In this document: positions 51,293-63,941 of the stretch, piece after piece | Position numbering within the stretch: the first letter of the stretch is position 1 | Layout of the letters: every line of letters begins with the position of its first letter | Origin: Phascolomyces articulosus | Taxonomy: Eukaryota; Mucoromycota; Mucoromycetes; Mucorales; Lichtheimiaceae | Length of the DNA: 64,000 bases | Direction: 5' to 3' | Assembly (NCBI GenBank): GCA_025677815.1 | Contig: JAIXMP010000010.1 | Span: forward strand, 434,001-498,000 | The notes under the pieces: generated by a model | What the model was told of the DNA's origin: nothing | What the model saw: only the letters and a program-made list of their open reading frames with translations | Databases searched by the model: none | Translations under genes and position numbers: made by a program

Positions 51293-51834
51293 TTACTATT
51301 TGTAGAATGATATTTTTTATGATGAAAAAAAAATAGAATAAGAAAGAATTTAAAAAATGGTAATGATAGAATCAAAAATGATATATTTTCCTTGTGAAGA
51401 TTTTATTTTTATTTGTTTTAATATAAAAGACATGATCCACATTCACGTTTTTTCTTTTTATTGTTCTCTACTTATAATTATACAAGTAATTCTTATTTTG
51501 ATACTCCGATACTCACAACTCACGCACAGACCCATATCCCAACAATTGTGTGTGTTGGATGCTTATGTATAATACAACACAAGGCAAGTCTAAACTCTCT
51601 TTTTTCACGTGTTGTTACTTCTTTTTTTTTATTTTTATTTAGTGATTGCTTAAAGTCAAATTGTCAACTTTCACTTTTTCTTTCTTTCTTTTTCTTTTCT
51701 TCTTCTTTTCTTTTTGTTTGACCTCTTTTTTTTTATTATATTTGTCATCGTCGTCATTATACATTCTTTTTTCTTTACTTTTTGTGACCCTTGAAAAATA
51801 ATCAATCAATTAATCAATCAAAAAAAAAAAATTA
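51293..51834. promoter_or_regulatory. Divergent promoter region, GH16 / CCCH genes
   Basis: About 540 bases between two divergent starts. Two CT-rich stretches (about 51590-51620 and 51670-51735) lie before the CCCH gene. No further element can be named. Confidence 0.35.
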
Positions 51835-53306
51835 ATGCAACAGGAGGAACCATCGGGGGACAGTCGTTCCGAAAGTGGTCAATCCCGACCACCTCCGCAG
51901 CATCCAACGACACATCATCATCAACAACAACAGTATCATCATCATCACCATCGTCGAAGTGGTCGAAAACGATCAAGAAAAAGCAAAGGTACACTCAGTT
52001 TTTAATTAAGAAAAAAAAGAAGATAACACTCTATCTATTATCATCATGATTATTTACTTAATTTTTATTATATAATCATTATAGAAAAACATAATAATAA
52101 CAATAATAATACTATGGATGATGAAGTGGATGCATTGTCTTCACGTATGCGATCCATTTCTTTATCATCACCATCGACTTCTTCCTCCAATCGAAAGAAA
52201 AACAATTATGATAATAATACAACAGCAACGATTGATCATCGGCGCCATTCCGAACCCTGTGGATCACATGCTAATGCTTCAACAACAACGGCAACAACAA
52301 TGGTACAGCCAACTGCAACAACAAGTACTACGCATTCTTCAACAAGTGCCGAGAAAAAGCAACGTTTATACAAGACTGAACTTTGTCGGAATTGGGAAGA
52401 ACTAGATCATTGCAGGTAAAAAAAAAAAAAAAAAAAAAAACTATTAAAGGATGATTATGCATTGGGAGTCACCTGGTTTATTATATGTATATATACTGAT
52501 AAAAAAAAACACATGTAAATAGGTACGGTAACAAATGTCAATATGCACATGGTCTAGATGATTTACGTGATGTGGAACGACATCCAAAATATAAAACCCA
52601 AGTATGTCGAACCTATTGTCAAACAGGGACTTGTCCATATGGCGCACGTTGTACATTCCGTCATCACAATGATTCAACAATGCCAACAAGTAGTACGAGT
52701 CATCATCATTCAATAACAGTGGCAGCTACAACAACTATGGCAGGCGCAAGGGGAAATACAACAAATGATCCTTCTTCACCGCCATCATCCCCCGTTTTAT
52801 CAGAAGAGCAACAACAATTGCAACCAATAGCATCCCGATCCTCTTCTTCCATAGCAACAATCACTGCTACTGAATCTACTATTACAACAACATCAACAAC
52901 AACGACAGCAATTGTGGCACCAGCTGTGACACGTCCACCTACTTGTTCCTTTTTATTACAACATTTTCAGTATCAAGAACAACAAAGACAACAGCGTCAA
53001 CAGCAACAACAGCAACGAGAAAATGATGATTCATTATTACCTAATGATGCAGAAAGTTTGTTACCACCAGGTTTATTGACGGATGATGTACCACTTATTT
53101 CACCTTCTCAACCCCTAATACCTTTAACTTCTTCCTCATCTACACAACAACAGCAACATTCATCTTCTGCACATCAACAACAACCAACCACCATCATTAC
53201 ATCCTCTTCCACATCTCCTCCATCAAGACGAACCTCATTATTATTATTCCCATGTTTTTCATCTACTTCTTCTTCAGGATCAAGTATTTGGACTGCATCG
53301 TTGTAA
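51835..53306 (+). CDS. Tandem CCCH zinc-finger RNA-binding protein (TTP-like)
   Basis: Exons 51835-51988, 52085-52415 and 52523-53306 encode 422 residues. Two CCCH fingers with the exact C-x8-C-x5-C-x3-H spacing: first CRNWEELDHCRYGNKCQYAH (about residues 152-171), then CRTYCQTGTCPYGARCTFRH (about 190-209). Each is preceded by YKTELC/YKTQVC-type lead-in. This pair with its spacing is the tristetraprolin family (Cth1/Cth2, Zfs1 in yeasts), which binds AU-rich elements and promotes mRNA decay. The rest is His/Gln/Ser/Thr-rich and disordered. Intron 2 splits the first finger after its second cysteine. No recognisable NOT1-binding motif was identified. Confidence 0.92.
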
Positions 53307-53966
53307 AAAAGAAAAAAAAAACAAAGAATGATATTTTGCTTACATATCCCTTCTTCCAATCATATCACATCATCATTATTCTGCACTACTTATTATTAAT
53401 CACTTTGCACAACATAACACACATTGCACGTATATATATAATTATATATATATAATTATATTATTCTATATTATTATTATTCTGCAACAACAATAACATC
53501 TTCACAATACCATGAACAACAACAAGAATTACTTGGCACATTTTCTCCTCCAACAATTTGCACATTCTAACATATTATTCCCCCTTGTCTTTTTTTTATT
53601 TCTTTCTGTTTTTGTTTGTTTTGCAATTATTATTGTTATTCTTTCTATATATATATATTAACTATAACTTTGCCCTTTTTTTAAAAAAAACAATAACAAT
53701 AACAATAACAATATATAACAAAAATTCTTTTCTCTCTCTCATACACATATATAATAAGTAATTGCTTTTTGATATTTATATATTAGTAATTATTATTTAA
53801 TAATGAAATGGTGAAGAATGAATAAAAAGAAAGAGAGAAGAACAAAAGAACAATATATAATAATAATAAACTTTGATCGGCATATGGAAAAGAGAAAACA
53901 TTTCAATCTTTTTTTTTATATATACACATGGGGTTCAATTCACATGCTTTCTTCTTTATATATATA
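53307..53966. other. Convergent intergenic, CCCH / Sds3 genes
   Basis: AT-rich 3'-flank between tail-to-tail genes, with runs such as ATATATAATTATATATATA near 53430-53460. No gene. Confidence 0.5.
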
Positions 53967-54135
53967 TTATTGTGCTGCAGCCGTAGGTCGTTTTAATCCT
54001 TTCATAACAGCAAATTCTTGTTCCAGATCATCTTCTTCTCTTTGAGAAATAGGTCCATTGATACTATACATATTACTCGGCCGATCTATAGATTAAAGTC
54101 ATTGAACAATAGATTAAAACACAAATTCTTCTCTC

Positions 54136-54168
<33 letters not shown>

Positions 54169-56032
54169 AACAAACATTACTTTGTCTTCTCCGGGTATTT
54201 TCATGACGTGAAGGAGAAGCGCCACTCGATCGCTGATCAAAATGTTGACGTTTTCTTAAATTACGTCTTGAATTATTTACCCGATGATAAGCATCTCTAA
54301 ATAAATCCTTGACATCAAAACCATGATCACGATCCTCTTTGACTTGTTTCCGTCGATCTTCAATAGCAGCCACAATGGTATCATGAAGATTTTGACGTTC
54401 TAATTCATAATCATGCTCAGCCGCATTCACGTCGGTTTCATAACGGCGTTTAAGCCCCGACACGTGATAGTCCATCAAACACTGGGCATTGAAGATCGCC
54501 TTTTCACGCTCTTTTTCCAAGTCCGCAATTTCTTCCATAAACGCCTCGTGGGTCCCTTTATAACATGGAATAAAACACATATTTATATATATATATACAT
54601 ACATTGGACAACTTTATATTTCTATATTTATAATTCCCAAGGACAATAGAGATAAAAAAAAATTTACCTTCTTGTATACTACGTAGTTCTTCTTGTAATG
54701 ATTGTAATTTATTATGATAGATACTATAAAAATAGGATATAATGAGTTTTTATTTCCTCTTTGTTTCAATGGTATATAGAGAGAGAGCCAAAGAAGTCTT
54801 ACACAGTACTATGTTCGAGAAACTCATTATTCATTGTCGTCAACAGATCATTACATTCTCTCAAGTTACGCATTTTTTTGTTTTGGTGTGTTTCCGACGA
54901 CCCACCACCGCCCTGGTCATCTGTTAAGGTGAATCGAAATAAAAAAAAAAGTGAGTTGTTGGAAATGCAACATGATTGGCAAAAATTTATATTTTAATTC
55001 CCCCAAAAAAGAAAATTCAAAGACACACATAAATTATGAAACTTTATATCAATCTTTTTTTTCCCCACACACACAAAGATACACAAACACTTTACCTTGA
55101 TCCCATTGTGATTCATATTGAGAATGATATGGGTCATAATCATAATTTGTATCATGATGTGTAGGAGGATGAAAGGAAGAAGTGGACGATTGTTTTTGAA
55201 GGGGTGCTGAAGGTGGTTGCTGTTGTTGTATTAATTGTTGTTGTGCCGGTGGTACGGAAGGTGGTCGTTGTTGTTGATGTTGTGGAGGTATTACTTGTTG
55301 AGAGGGTGGTGGAGGGGGTGTTGGAGCATGCCATACAGAAGATGGAGCAGGTGGGGTACGTGGTATCGTTGTTGATGAAGTCGTTGTAGTTGCTGTTATC
55401 GTCGATGGAGGCGCGTGATGTTGGTGTTGTGTCAACTGTTGTGGCTCGTCACGCCATTTAGGCGGCAATGGACGAAATGAAGTAGATGATGTAGTAGTAT
55501 TGGTAGATGGATGGTGGTGTTGTTGTTGTTGTTGATGGTGACGATGTGGTTGTTGCTGTTGTTGTTGATGATGATGCATTACTTGAGCTGATTGTGAAGG
55601 CGGAGGTGGTGGAGGTGCTTGTACTTGTTGCTGTGATTGAGAAGGTGGTTGATGGTGATGTTGTTGTGGAACAACAGCAGCAGAAACAGCAGGTGTAGTA
55701 GGTGCAGCAGGATGACCAGGATAATAAGGACGTTGATAGCTATAGTCTGAACTAGCATACATGTATGGAACAGGAGGTGGTAGCACAGGCAAAGAAGGCT
55801 GCATAGAAGAAGTAGAAGAAGAAGAAGGTGCTGGAGACGGGTGACGTGGAAAATATGAACGATCGCGAGGAGGTGTTGCAGAAGAAGTGTCATGACGATA
55901 TTGATTTGGCATGGCGTTACTACCCGAACTATGGGGAGGTGGTGGAGGCAATCCCGATGGTGGACCCGTATGTGAAGGTAATCGCGCATCAGCACCGGCC
56001 TGAGCAACAATATAACCAAACTGTGGCAACAT
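53967..56032 (-). CDS. Sds3-like Rpd3 complex subunit
   Basis: Five minus-strand exons, 56032-55096, 54920-54803, 54723-54668, 54555-54181 and 54085-53967, give 534 residues. The first exon is a Pro/Gln/His-rich region of more than 300 residues. The second half has the Sds3-like domain: NKLQSLQEELRSIQEG, then FMEEIADLEKEREKAIFNA, AQCLMDYHVSGLKRRYETD, and a basic RKQVKEDRDHGFDVKDLFRD. This coiled-coil domain (Sds3/BRMS1/SUDS3 family) scaffolds Rpd3/Sin3 histone deacetylase. The C-terminus (SQREEDDLEQEFAVMKG) is also family-like. Exon phases close throughout. The long Gln-rich N-terminus is not in yeast Sds3, so this half may be lineage-specific. Confidence 0.85.
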
Positions 56033-56671
56033 AATACTTTTGAGAGAGAGAGAGGGAGGGGAGGTTATAATTTTCTTGTTATATAAAAAAAAAGGTTTGT
56101 GTGTATATTGCTTAATATATAAAAAAAAAAAACAGAAAGAAAGAAAAAAAAAAAGCAGAGAGAAGAAGAATAAGAAGTTCAGCTCAATTTCAAGCAGGAG
56201 GTCAGAAAATTTGTTAATAAAAAAAATGTGGAAATGGAAAAAAAGAGAGAGAGAGAAGGAGAAGAAGAAGAAGCTGGTGATTTGTTATTATTATTGCTGT
56301 GTGTGGATTGTGCTTGTTGTTAAGTTGTTGCTTGCTTTTGCTGTGTCTGCCGGTACTTTTTTTATTATTTTTCCTTTTAGTTGTGTCGTGGCAACTTAAA
56401 TGGGGGTGGATACACAAAAAAAGTGTGTTTTTTTTGGGGGGTAGGACGAGAAGAAGGAGATGATTGCTTAGGTGACTCCTGTTACACACACAAACCATGT
56501 TATTACACTTCTTTAACATCATATAAAAAAATGAAATAATGGAGAGAGAAAGTTATATGAACATTTATTATGATTGTTATTATATATATATATATATATA
56601 TATAAGGATGCCATAAGAAGAAATAAAGAAAATATACATTAAACAAGCCCAACTCAATTCAATTCAATCAA
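56033..56671. other. Intergenic, SPF30 3' side to Sds3 5' side
   Basis: About 0.6 kb. It has GA-rich and A-rich text near 56040-56280 (leader of the Sds3 gene on the minus strand: CT-rich) and a TA run at 56580-56604. No gene recognised. Confidence 0.5.
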
Positions 56672-57684
56672 TCAGTCATCTTCATCTTTATCATCATTAT
56701 ACAAATGCTTGCCTCTTTGTTGAAACGATGTCATTCCACGACCACTACCAACGACACCCACTATATATCAAACAGAGAGAGAGAGAGAGATAAGTAAGTA
56801 ACAAATACTATCATAGAAGAGGAACAATATAAAAAATTACCTTTGCCTGCAGGATTATCTGGGGTTTTAAAGATACTTTTCTTATTAATAGGTGCAGCTG
56901 CCATTTTCTTTTTCTTCTTTTTACTATCAGCACCTGAAGCAAAATTCAACCAAGCATTTTTCTTGACTTCCACTTCAGATACTTTTTTCTTTGGTTGAAA
57001 CTTGTCCTTTCTACCTTTTTTGGCGGGTGAAGGTTGATCTTCTAAACTAGTAGTCGTCATAGTAGCACCTGTTGTTGCTATATTGCCTGTTGTAGTAGCA
57101 GCTGCTGAGATCGTTGCACCTGATGTCGTTGTAGCCGCTGCTGTAATGGTTGCACCATTAATTATACTACCACTAGAAGCACTAGCACTTACGTCTTCAA
57201 AGATACCTTGTCGTTTCTTGTTATCCAATGCCTTGACATCTTCTGCTTTTACCATTTCAGTATCTGCATACCCTCGAAACGTCACTGAAAATACTTGATC
57301 AGCTCCACCGATCGCTGTTATCGTGGCACGATAAAACTTGCCATCGCCTGACCAACGAGCCATGACATCTTGACCTACTGAGAATTGATGGGTTTTTAAT
57401 ACAGGTGTAGGTGACGATGTAACCGAAGGGGATGTCTTTCTTTTTTTATTTCCTTCTTTGAGTCCACCACCATTATTATTTGTCGTTACAGGAGAACCAG
57501 GTGTTGTTGTCCTTGGACTTTGCGACGTTGATTTCTTTTGTTGTTGTTCTAATTGTTGTGTCAATGAAATCAATTCTTGAAGATCATTTTGTAATTTTTG
57601 TAATTCTTCATTCTCTGGATCTTTGGATAATGCAAGTTCTACTTGTTCCAATTGGTAAAGGTATGATTCACTGTCATCGCTCAT
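56672..57684 (-). CDS. SPF30: Tudor-domain splicing factor SPF30 (SMNDC1)
   Basis: Exons 57684-56841 and 56760-56672 join to 310 residues. SPF30 is a survival-motor-neuron-related factor needed for tri-snRNP joining the spliceosome. The N-terminal helix is LYQLEQVELALSKDPENEEL, as in human SMNDC1. The Tudor domain (about residues 97-150) begins FSVGQDVMARWSGDGKFYRA and contains FSVTFRGYADTE. The C-terminus KKSIFKTPDNPAGKVGVVGS matches the end of human SPF30 (KRSIFxxP...GKVGVG). A Thr/Ala-rich insertion between the Tudor domain and tail is lineage-specific. Second splicing-related gene of the window, with the SART3-like gene. Confidence 0.92.
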
Positions 57685-60600
57685 TATATTTTTTTTATAT
57701 ATATAAAAGAAGAAAAAAAAATAGGTATATGTAATATATTATATAAGGGCAGCTATGGTTGAGTGTGAGAGACAGACCAGAGTTATTAGTGATTATGAAA
57801 TAGTGACTCGTAATTTTTTTCACACATTTTGTTCCACATACTCGGTTTCTTTCACAATCTCATTTGAAATGTGTGAATCAATTTGTTTAACAAATAATCT
57901 ATAATTGTATGAATCTCTTTTTGTTTGTTCAACAATTATTTTATAAACACATCTCCATTTGCATCTTAAAAAAGGAGAATAAAAGATTAACACGAAGGTG
58001 CTATCTCATATCTTCTTTTATTAAAAATGAGATATGTACACTTTTTGTTCTTCACAATACTTCCCATAAAGTACACCTCCAAACCACCAAAAGTCAATGC
58101 GTATACTTTCGTAAATTTTATCTCTAGACATCTATTTTTCAATTGAACGAACTTTTGTATACTGTCAAATTGGAATGAGGTTTTTAATGAATAAAATGTA
58201 TATGGGTTGCTTCTTGTGATGTAAATGTAAACATTCCAGGGGTAATAGTTAATTAGAGAAAAAGGTTTCCATGGTATATACTTCTTATTCTATGATCTTG
58301 AATACGATGCTCAACCATCTGTCATCCGGTGCATATCAGATATGCTGTCAGCAATAAATCTAGTCCCTTAATAGATGAAGATCTTCCACCTCATGTATTA
58401 TGTATTACCGCGCAAATCCAAATTTGGTCATTTGATCTACAACTTTAAATGTTAGAAGCATAGACCCTTATACTAAGCATAAGATATAGGTATTGCAATC
58501 CCTATATAGCTATATGCTGGTATCAGCACCATCCCAATATTAAAACTGTTGTTGATTGCCTGTTTGCTTTGATGATTTTCTATAAACTATCGCTACTACT
58601 TAATACTTGGTATAAGAGTCATAATATTTTTATAAAAAAATACAGGACCCATCGTCAATTCGATTGCTAAACCAATTTTTTTCTTCATCAAAAAAAAAAA
58701 AATAGTATGTCTATATAGTTATCAGTATTAAATCCATCTGGGAAGGGAAAGGATCAGTATTTCCATGCCAACGAGGAAACTTAGAGGGGAAATCACTGAA
58801 ACTATCAATCATTTTATTATATATATATATATTTCATCGTGTTGTGAGAAATTCCATTTCACAGAATGAACAATACCCTTCCTTCCTACACATTATCGTT
58901 ACTATGGGTACTGAATACGTAGTTCTCAGAAAAAGGTTTCCCTATAGGAAAATGTTATATATGTAGGTTATTCTTTTTCAAGTATCATAGATGGTTACCT
59001 TTCTCTGCCATGAAAGAAAATATTTATATTTTTATTGTTACTACGATACTCTTCCAATCTTGATTCACTGGCTTAAAATAAAACGTTTCGAATGTATATA
59101 CTTGTTTTACGCGCCCCATTTGGTATGTTTTTCTGTTCCCTGTATAGTTTACCTTAAGGCATTATATTTGACCAAGTGTATTTACCTTAAAGGAAAATCC
59201 AGGTGAAGGGAGTAGCCAGGATAGACTGATTTACGTATAGTAATATATAGTTAGATCGTAAATACAAATTAAAAATTGCGAGAAACAGGGACCAGAATAA
59301 TACTAATAAAATAATAAGAATAATAAAACTATGTACTCGTTGTCTGTTCATATTTTGCTGTAATATATGGAAGATACATATACTATTTATATACATCATC
59401 GATAGACTCATGTGTCGTATATAGATGATAATAGGAGGGGGATATCAACATCGTCGTACTTATTTATATATAGCAAAACTCATATTAAACACTATTGTTA
59501 AAGATAGATATAGTGTCCCTTCTCTTTTATCCGTAATAAAAAAAACTACTACATTAAGAAATTTACAAATTCCTTTGTCAATTTCCATTTCGTATTCTAT
59601 CGACTATTACACGATGAATAGTAAAGTTATTTTTTAAAGTTTCTCGCTCGTCCGTTTTGATCAGTACCACTTTATATATAATTCGATTCCAACATGAATG
59701 AGTCTAATCATTCATTCATACTGAGAAGAAAAATGAAAATTTCTTTTTTAAAAAAGAAAGAACTACGTAAAGATGTATAATTACATGCTGCCCCAACAAA
59801 AACAAATATATGTGATGTACCGAATCAACTGACACAATGATGAATCAAAAATAGAATAAAGTATTGATAAATAGATTCATTCATGATGATGATGATGATG
59901 ATGATAGTAGATAACAGTTGTTTACGTAGGGAGATTATAATAAGATCATCATAGATCAAAATCCATCCATTCGTATCACTTGTTTTTTTTTCCCTTCTAC
60001 TTCTTTTCAGTCTAATATACAATAAAAAGTCGTCATTGAAAATAATATCGTAAATATAGATGTTTCAAGATAATAGAATTCTTTTCGAATAGAAATATCT
60101 CTCTTCCTTGGGAATTTTTTAGTTCTAAACCAATACGGAGTATTTACTATAATATAATGATCCCACTTCTACTAAGTGGATCGTGATAATTGGATAGTTT
60201 AGAGTTCTTCTGTTCAAAAAAATAAATAAAATAAGGATGAGAAACTAAAATATGTATGTGATGCAATATCATGATGTAATGAGTAAATTGAGATAATTTT
60301 GCTACTCGAATCTATTAAAAAGATAATTTCTTCTTTGCCATTACGTATAAATGGAATGATGGATGATGATCTCTTCTTCCAGCTATAGTAAACACTTGTG
60401 ACACAAAGAAATGTGTTCATCATTCATAAAAGTGTGTGCTTGTCAATAATAACTTTAAAAATTGTTTTGAATTAACCTATACACGAGGATCGTTTAAATT
60501 ATTCACTTTCATTATAATGAGTAATAAGTGAGCGTGATAGATGACGACATGATAATAATAAAGAATAACAATCCATATATGTTTCACCATTACCACCACT

Positions 60601-61425
60601 TAATTGTTAATAATATTATATGATAAAGTTGCTTATTTTGCATGAGAATAAGGTCACGATACTCAAAAAAAAAAAAAAAACTTAAAGTTTCTGCTACATG
60701 AAAGCACGTCGTTGTTTTGTGTGCACAGCACGTTGGGCGGGTATCGTTGTTACTTGTTTTTAAAAAATATGCACATATCCTTGCATACATAAATAATAAC
60801 AAAAAGTATTTATAATGCATTCAATCTTTATTCTAAATAATGTAGAAAATATAGAAATATTGCGTTTTATTTATTATATAATAAACGACTGTCATGAAGG
60901 AGAATCCATTCATATTGCTAGATAATAAAGTTTTTATTGTATATACGTATGATTACTACCACTGCCATTTCATTGGACGTAGTCGTTATTATAATTACAT
61001 TTAATACACTCTCCTCAGACTCACATTAAGATAGGACACGAAAAAAAAAGTGTACCTGAGAAACTGTGGTTGTTCCTGAAGAAAGCCACGTAAAAGTACA
61101 AGAAATTTGTCCATTGTTTTAAATGTAAACCATGAATACGTATGATAAACTTTACTATATATTATTCATTATACTACATGAGTTGTATCTAATTATTTTA
61201 TATCCTGATTGTTGACCAGATCTAAAAGGTTATTTCATCAGATAAAAATAAATTCACACACCAATTCACGTGTAAAATGCGGAATGCATCGGTCTAAATG
61301 CAGGTTGAGCGCTTGGGCGTTTTATTCTTTTAGCCATTGGCTAACCACTCGAAGATTTGGGCATTCCCCCTGGTAAGCAAGTAAAAAAAAACTCCTCTTC
61401 TTTTCTATCAGCTTTTGCATAAAAT
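57685..61425. other. Gene-poor interval
   Basis: 3.7 kb without a recognised gene. It includes a GAT repeat (59883-59906) and various short inverted repeats and A/T runs. Near 61330 the reverse strand reads CCAAT within the promoter of the RraA-family gene. Confidence 0.5.
61328..61343 (-). promoter_or_regulatory. Possible CCAAT box upstream of RraA gene
   Basis: The text TTTTAGCCATTGGCTA contains a CCAAT core on the minus strand about 90 bases before the start codon at 61426. CCAAT boxes at this distance are common in fungal promoters. Position and core are the only support. Confidence 0.25.
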
Positions 61426-61798
61426 ATGTCGATAGCAGCCGCAACATTGAATGCTTTAAAGCAATTCTCCTCATGTGAGGTACATTTTCTAAAGAGATAA
61501 GACGCGTATATACAACACTTTCTCCTCTTCACTCCTTTTTTTTGTCATTCTTGAGACTTATTATGCCATCCCTTGGGGTGGGGGGTTTTTTTTTTGAAAA
61601 AAAGATTGCAGATGCACTTTTAAAATTAGGACAACGACCATGGGGTGGATATATTCCTGATATTGAAATGTGGTCACCTCGTTATTGTGATGGTGATACT
61701 CGTATTGTTGGACCCGCTTTTACTGTCAAAGTAAGTTAAATAGATAAAAATGGGTCTCTATGAATAAAGAGTTAAAAAGAGAGAAAGAAAGAATAAAG

Positions 61799-61877
<79 letters not shown>

Positions 61878-62105
61878 TAAAAATAGATGGTTGAAAAAGA
61901 TAACACGAGTGCTCCAAGCCCATCTGAACATTTTGTAAGTTTCAATACAATTGGATCAAAAACTTTATATATGCAAATTTTGGGGATTTATTGATAATGG
62001 TGTTGTATGTTGTCTTGATTTTTAGGCCGATGCTGCTACTGAAAATAGTGTTATGGTTATTTCGGCACCTGAAGGTAATCCCAAATATGTGTTTTCGGAT
62101 AAAGA

Positions 62106-62142
<37 letters not shown>

Positions 62143-62841
62143 GGGGGGGGGGAAGAATGCATCAAAAAAGGAATAACTTTTTTAAAAAAATGGGATTTCT
62201 CTATCTCACTGATTGCAATCAAAAAAAAAAAAGATCTATCAATTCTCTATCTCTCTTATCCACATCTCTATTTATCTTACATTATGATTTATTTATTATG
62301 ATGATGGAACAGGTGTGAAGGGCGCTGTATGGGGTGGTCTCATGTCCGCTCGTGCAAAGGCTAAAAAAGTTCAAGGAGTGGTGATTGATGGTCGCGTTCG
62401 AGATTTACGAGAGCATCGATCGATGGAATATCCTGTAAGTATTGCGTTATCTTTATCTCTCTTTCTCTTTTCTATTCAAATCGAAGGAGAAAATGTAGAT
62501 TAGACTAGTGTTAATATTCTATAAGAATGAGTGTGATTTACTCCTGATAATTATAATAATAATAGGTATTTGCCAAATCCCATTCGATCTTGCCTCAAAA
62601 TGCATTTGTTCGACCTTCTGAACTTCAAGTACCTATTACCATGTCAACTTCACCTGTTGTGGTAACACCAGGTGATATTATTGTTGCAGATTTGGATGGA
62701 GTAATCTGTATTCCCATTCATTTAGTACAAGATGTAATTCAAAGTTGTACAAAATATGTTGCCATTGATGACAAGTGTATGGAAGCATTACAACAAGGTT
62801 ATGGTGTCAAGGAGACATTTAAGAAATATCGAGGAACCTAA
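61426..62841 (+). CDS. RraA-family aldolase-like protein
   Basis: Six exons, 61426-61479, 61605-61730, 61887-61934, 62026-62074, 62313-62434 and 62566-62841, give 224 residues. RraA-like proteins (fungal YER010C type) are HMG/CHA aldolases and oxaloacetate decarboxylases. Family evidence: LKQFSSCEIADALLKLG at the start, PWGGYIPDIEMWSP, a GAVWGGLMSARAKAKKVQG core, and VVIDGRVRDLREH with the conserved Arg and Asp. The end has VTPGDIIVADLDGVICIP. An open frame in front of exon 2 (from 61542) is an intron reading, since exon 1 joins directly at the codon before IADALL. Intron 2 carries a long AAT repeat. Confidence 0.85.
61799..61877 (+). repeat. Long AAT microsatellite in intron
   Basis: About 26 copies of AAT in intron 2 of the RraA-family gene, ending near the acceptor of exon 3. 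A shorter AAT run with a G run follows in intron 4 (about 62108-62150). Likely polymorphic. Confidence 0.9.
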
Positions 62842-63540
62842 AAAATAGAAGATAGGTGTATATATAAAAGTGATCCTCATCCCTCTGTACAAATATCTAT
62901 AAAGGATAATTAAGATTGCCACATTCGATTTTGTCTCCAATGTGCAATAAAGCGAGCTATGGCAGAGGATAATATTGTTTTTTTTTTTTAAAAAAAAAAA
63001 AAAGACATACTATATTCGTAATAATATGTTAAAACCGTTAAAAGGTTTCATTATATCATTGTGGTTTATCATTGCAATAATAATCGAAACTTGTTCTCAA
63101 CTGACTACATTAATTTATATATTAAGTTGATTAGAATTTGTAAACAATCGAGGCATGTCTATTGTTCTCTCGAATTATTCGTAGTATATTATATATAAAA
63201 TGCAACCGTATGAATTTCTCATGTTCCGTACCTCTTATATATACATCATAAAAAATATAGTTTTTTCTATATTGGCAACAGTTACTCCTTTCCATGTTGA
63301 ACGATAATAATCACTGATTTTTAATTGTTTGTGGTGATCAATCATAATAATATAAAATATCACAAGTGAGAAGGTTTTCTTTTTTCTTCTTTTCCTTTGG
63401 CCCTCCCAATAGCTCTGCTTTGGTAAGTTTATGAAAGTATTACAAAAGAAAGTGAAATTTCTAATGGTTATTTTACTAATAAGCAAGAAAGTATATTACG
63501 ATAAAAGGGAGCGTTCGTGGGTTAAATCCCTAAATCAAGC
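62842..63540. other. Intergenic, RraA gene to right edge
   Basis: AT-rich, with A/T runs near 62980-63005. No gene recognised. Confidence 0.5.
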
Positions 63541-63941
63541 ATGCCCGCTTCGGCGGGATGGATTACTAGCGTTTGGCCACCATCATGCATAGTAAGTTTT
63601 ATTTTACTCATTTTGAATTGAATAAAAAGTAAGAATAGATGGTGTGTATCTTTTACCATTTAACACAATTGATATTCATCTGTTTATTTTTTAGTCGCCT
63701 CTTACCGGTGTGCGGATGCTCCACGCAAGTGAACAACGTAAGTAATACATATTTTTGTCACAACGTTTACAAGCATGTTTTATAGGCCTATTAACAATGT
63801 TTGTCAATAAAATGGATATATTTGAACATTTTTTTTTAAAAAAAGATAAACAAGTTTCTAATCCATGCAGGTATTAAAATAACGCCGAGAGAAGAGGAGA
63901 TGAGAAAGAATAAAAAGGGGAAAGTGAGGAGAGGATGCTAG
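63541..63941 (+). CDS. Possible small spliced gene at right edge
   Basis: Exons 63541-63591, 63695-63737 and 63871-63941 can be joined in frame to 54 residues starting MPASAGWITSVWPPSCI. The first exon is clearly richer in G and C than its surroundings and contains a CCCGC/GCGGG hairpin with a TTCG loop. A good donor (GTATGT) overlaps the stop, so the gene may instead continue past the window. I do not recognise the product. A structured RNA is another reading of this patch. Confidence 0.3.

Noticed and set aside
53558..53761. Small plus-strand open frame in the CCCH 3' flank
   Set aside because: Hydrophobic low-complexity reading of T-rich DNA with no start context or similarity.
61542..61739. 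Open frame starting MPSLGVGG as the RraA gene start
   Set aside because: It starts inside the intron. Exon 1 at 61426-61479 joins exactly in frame to the codon before IADALL and gives the family N-terminus.
63500..63600. Possible tRNA or small RNA around GGGTTAAATCCC
   Set aside because: The T-arm-like text lacks the standard GGTTCGAATCC box and no cloverleaf pairing could be built.
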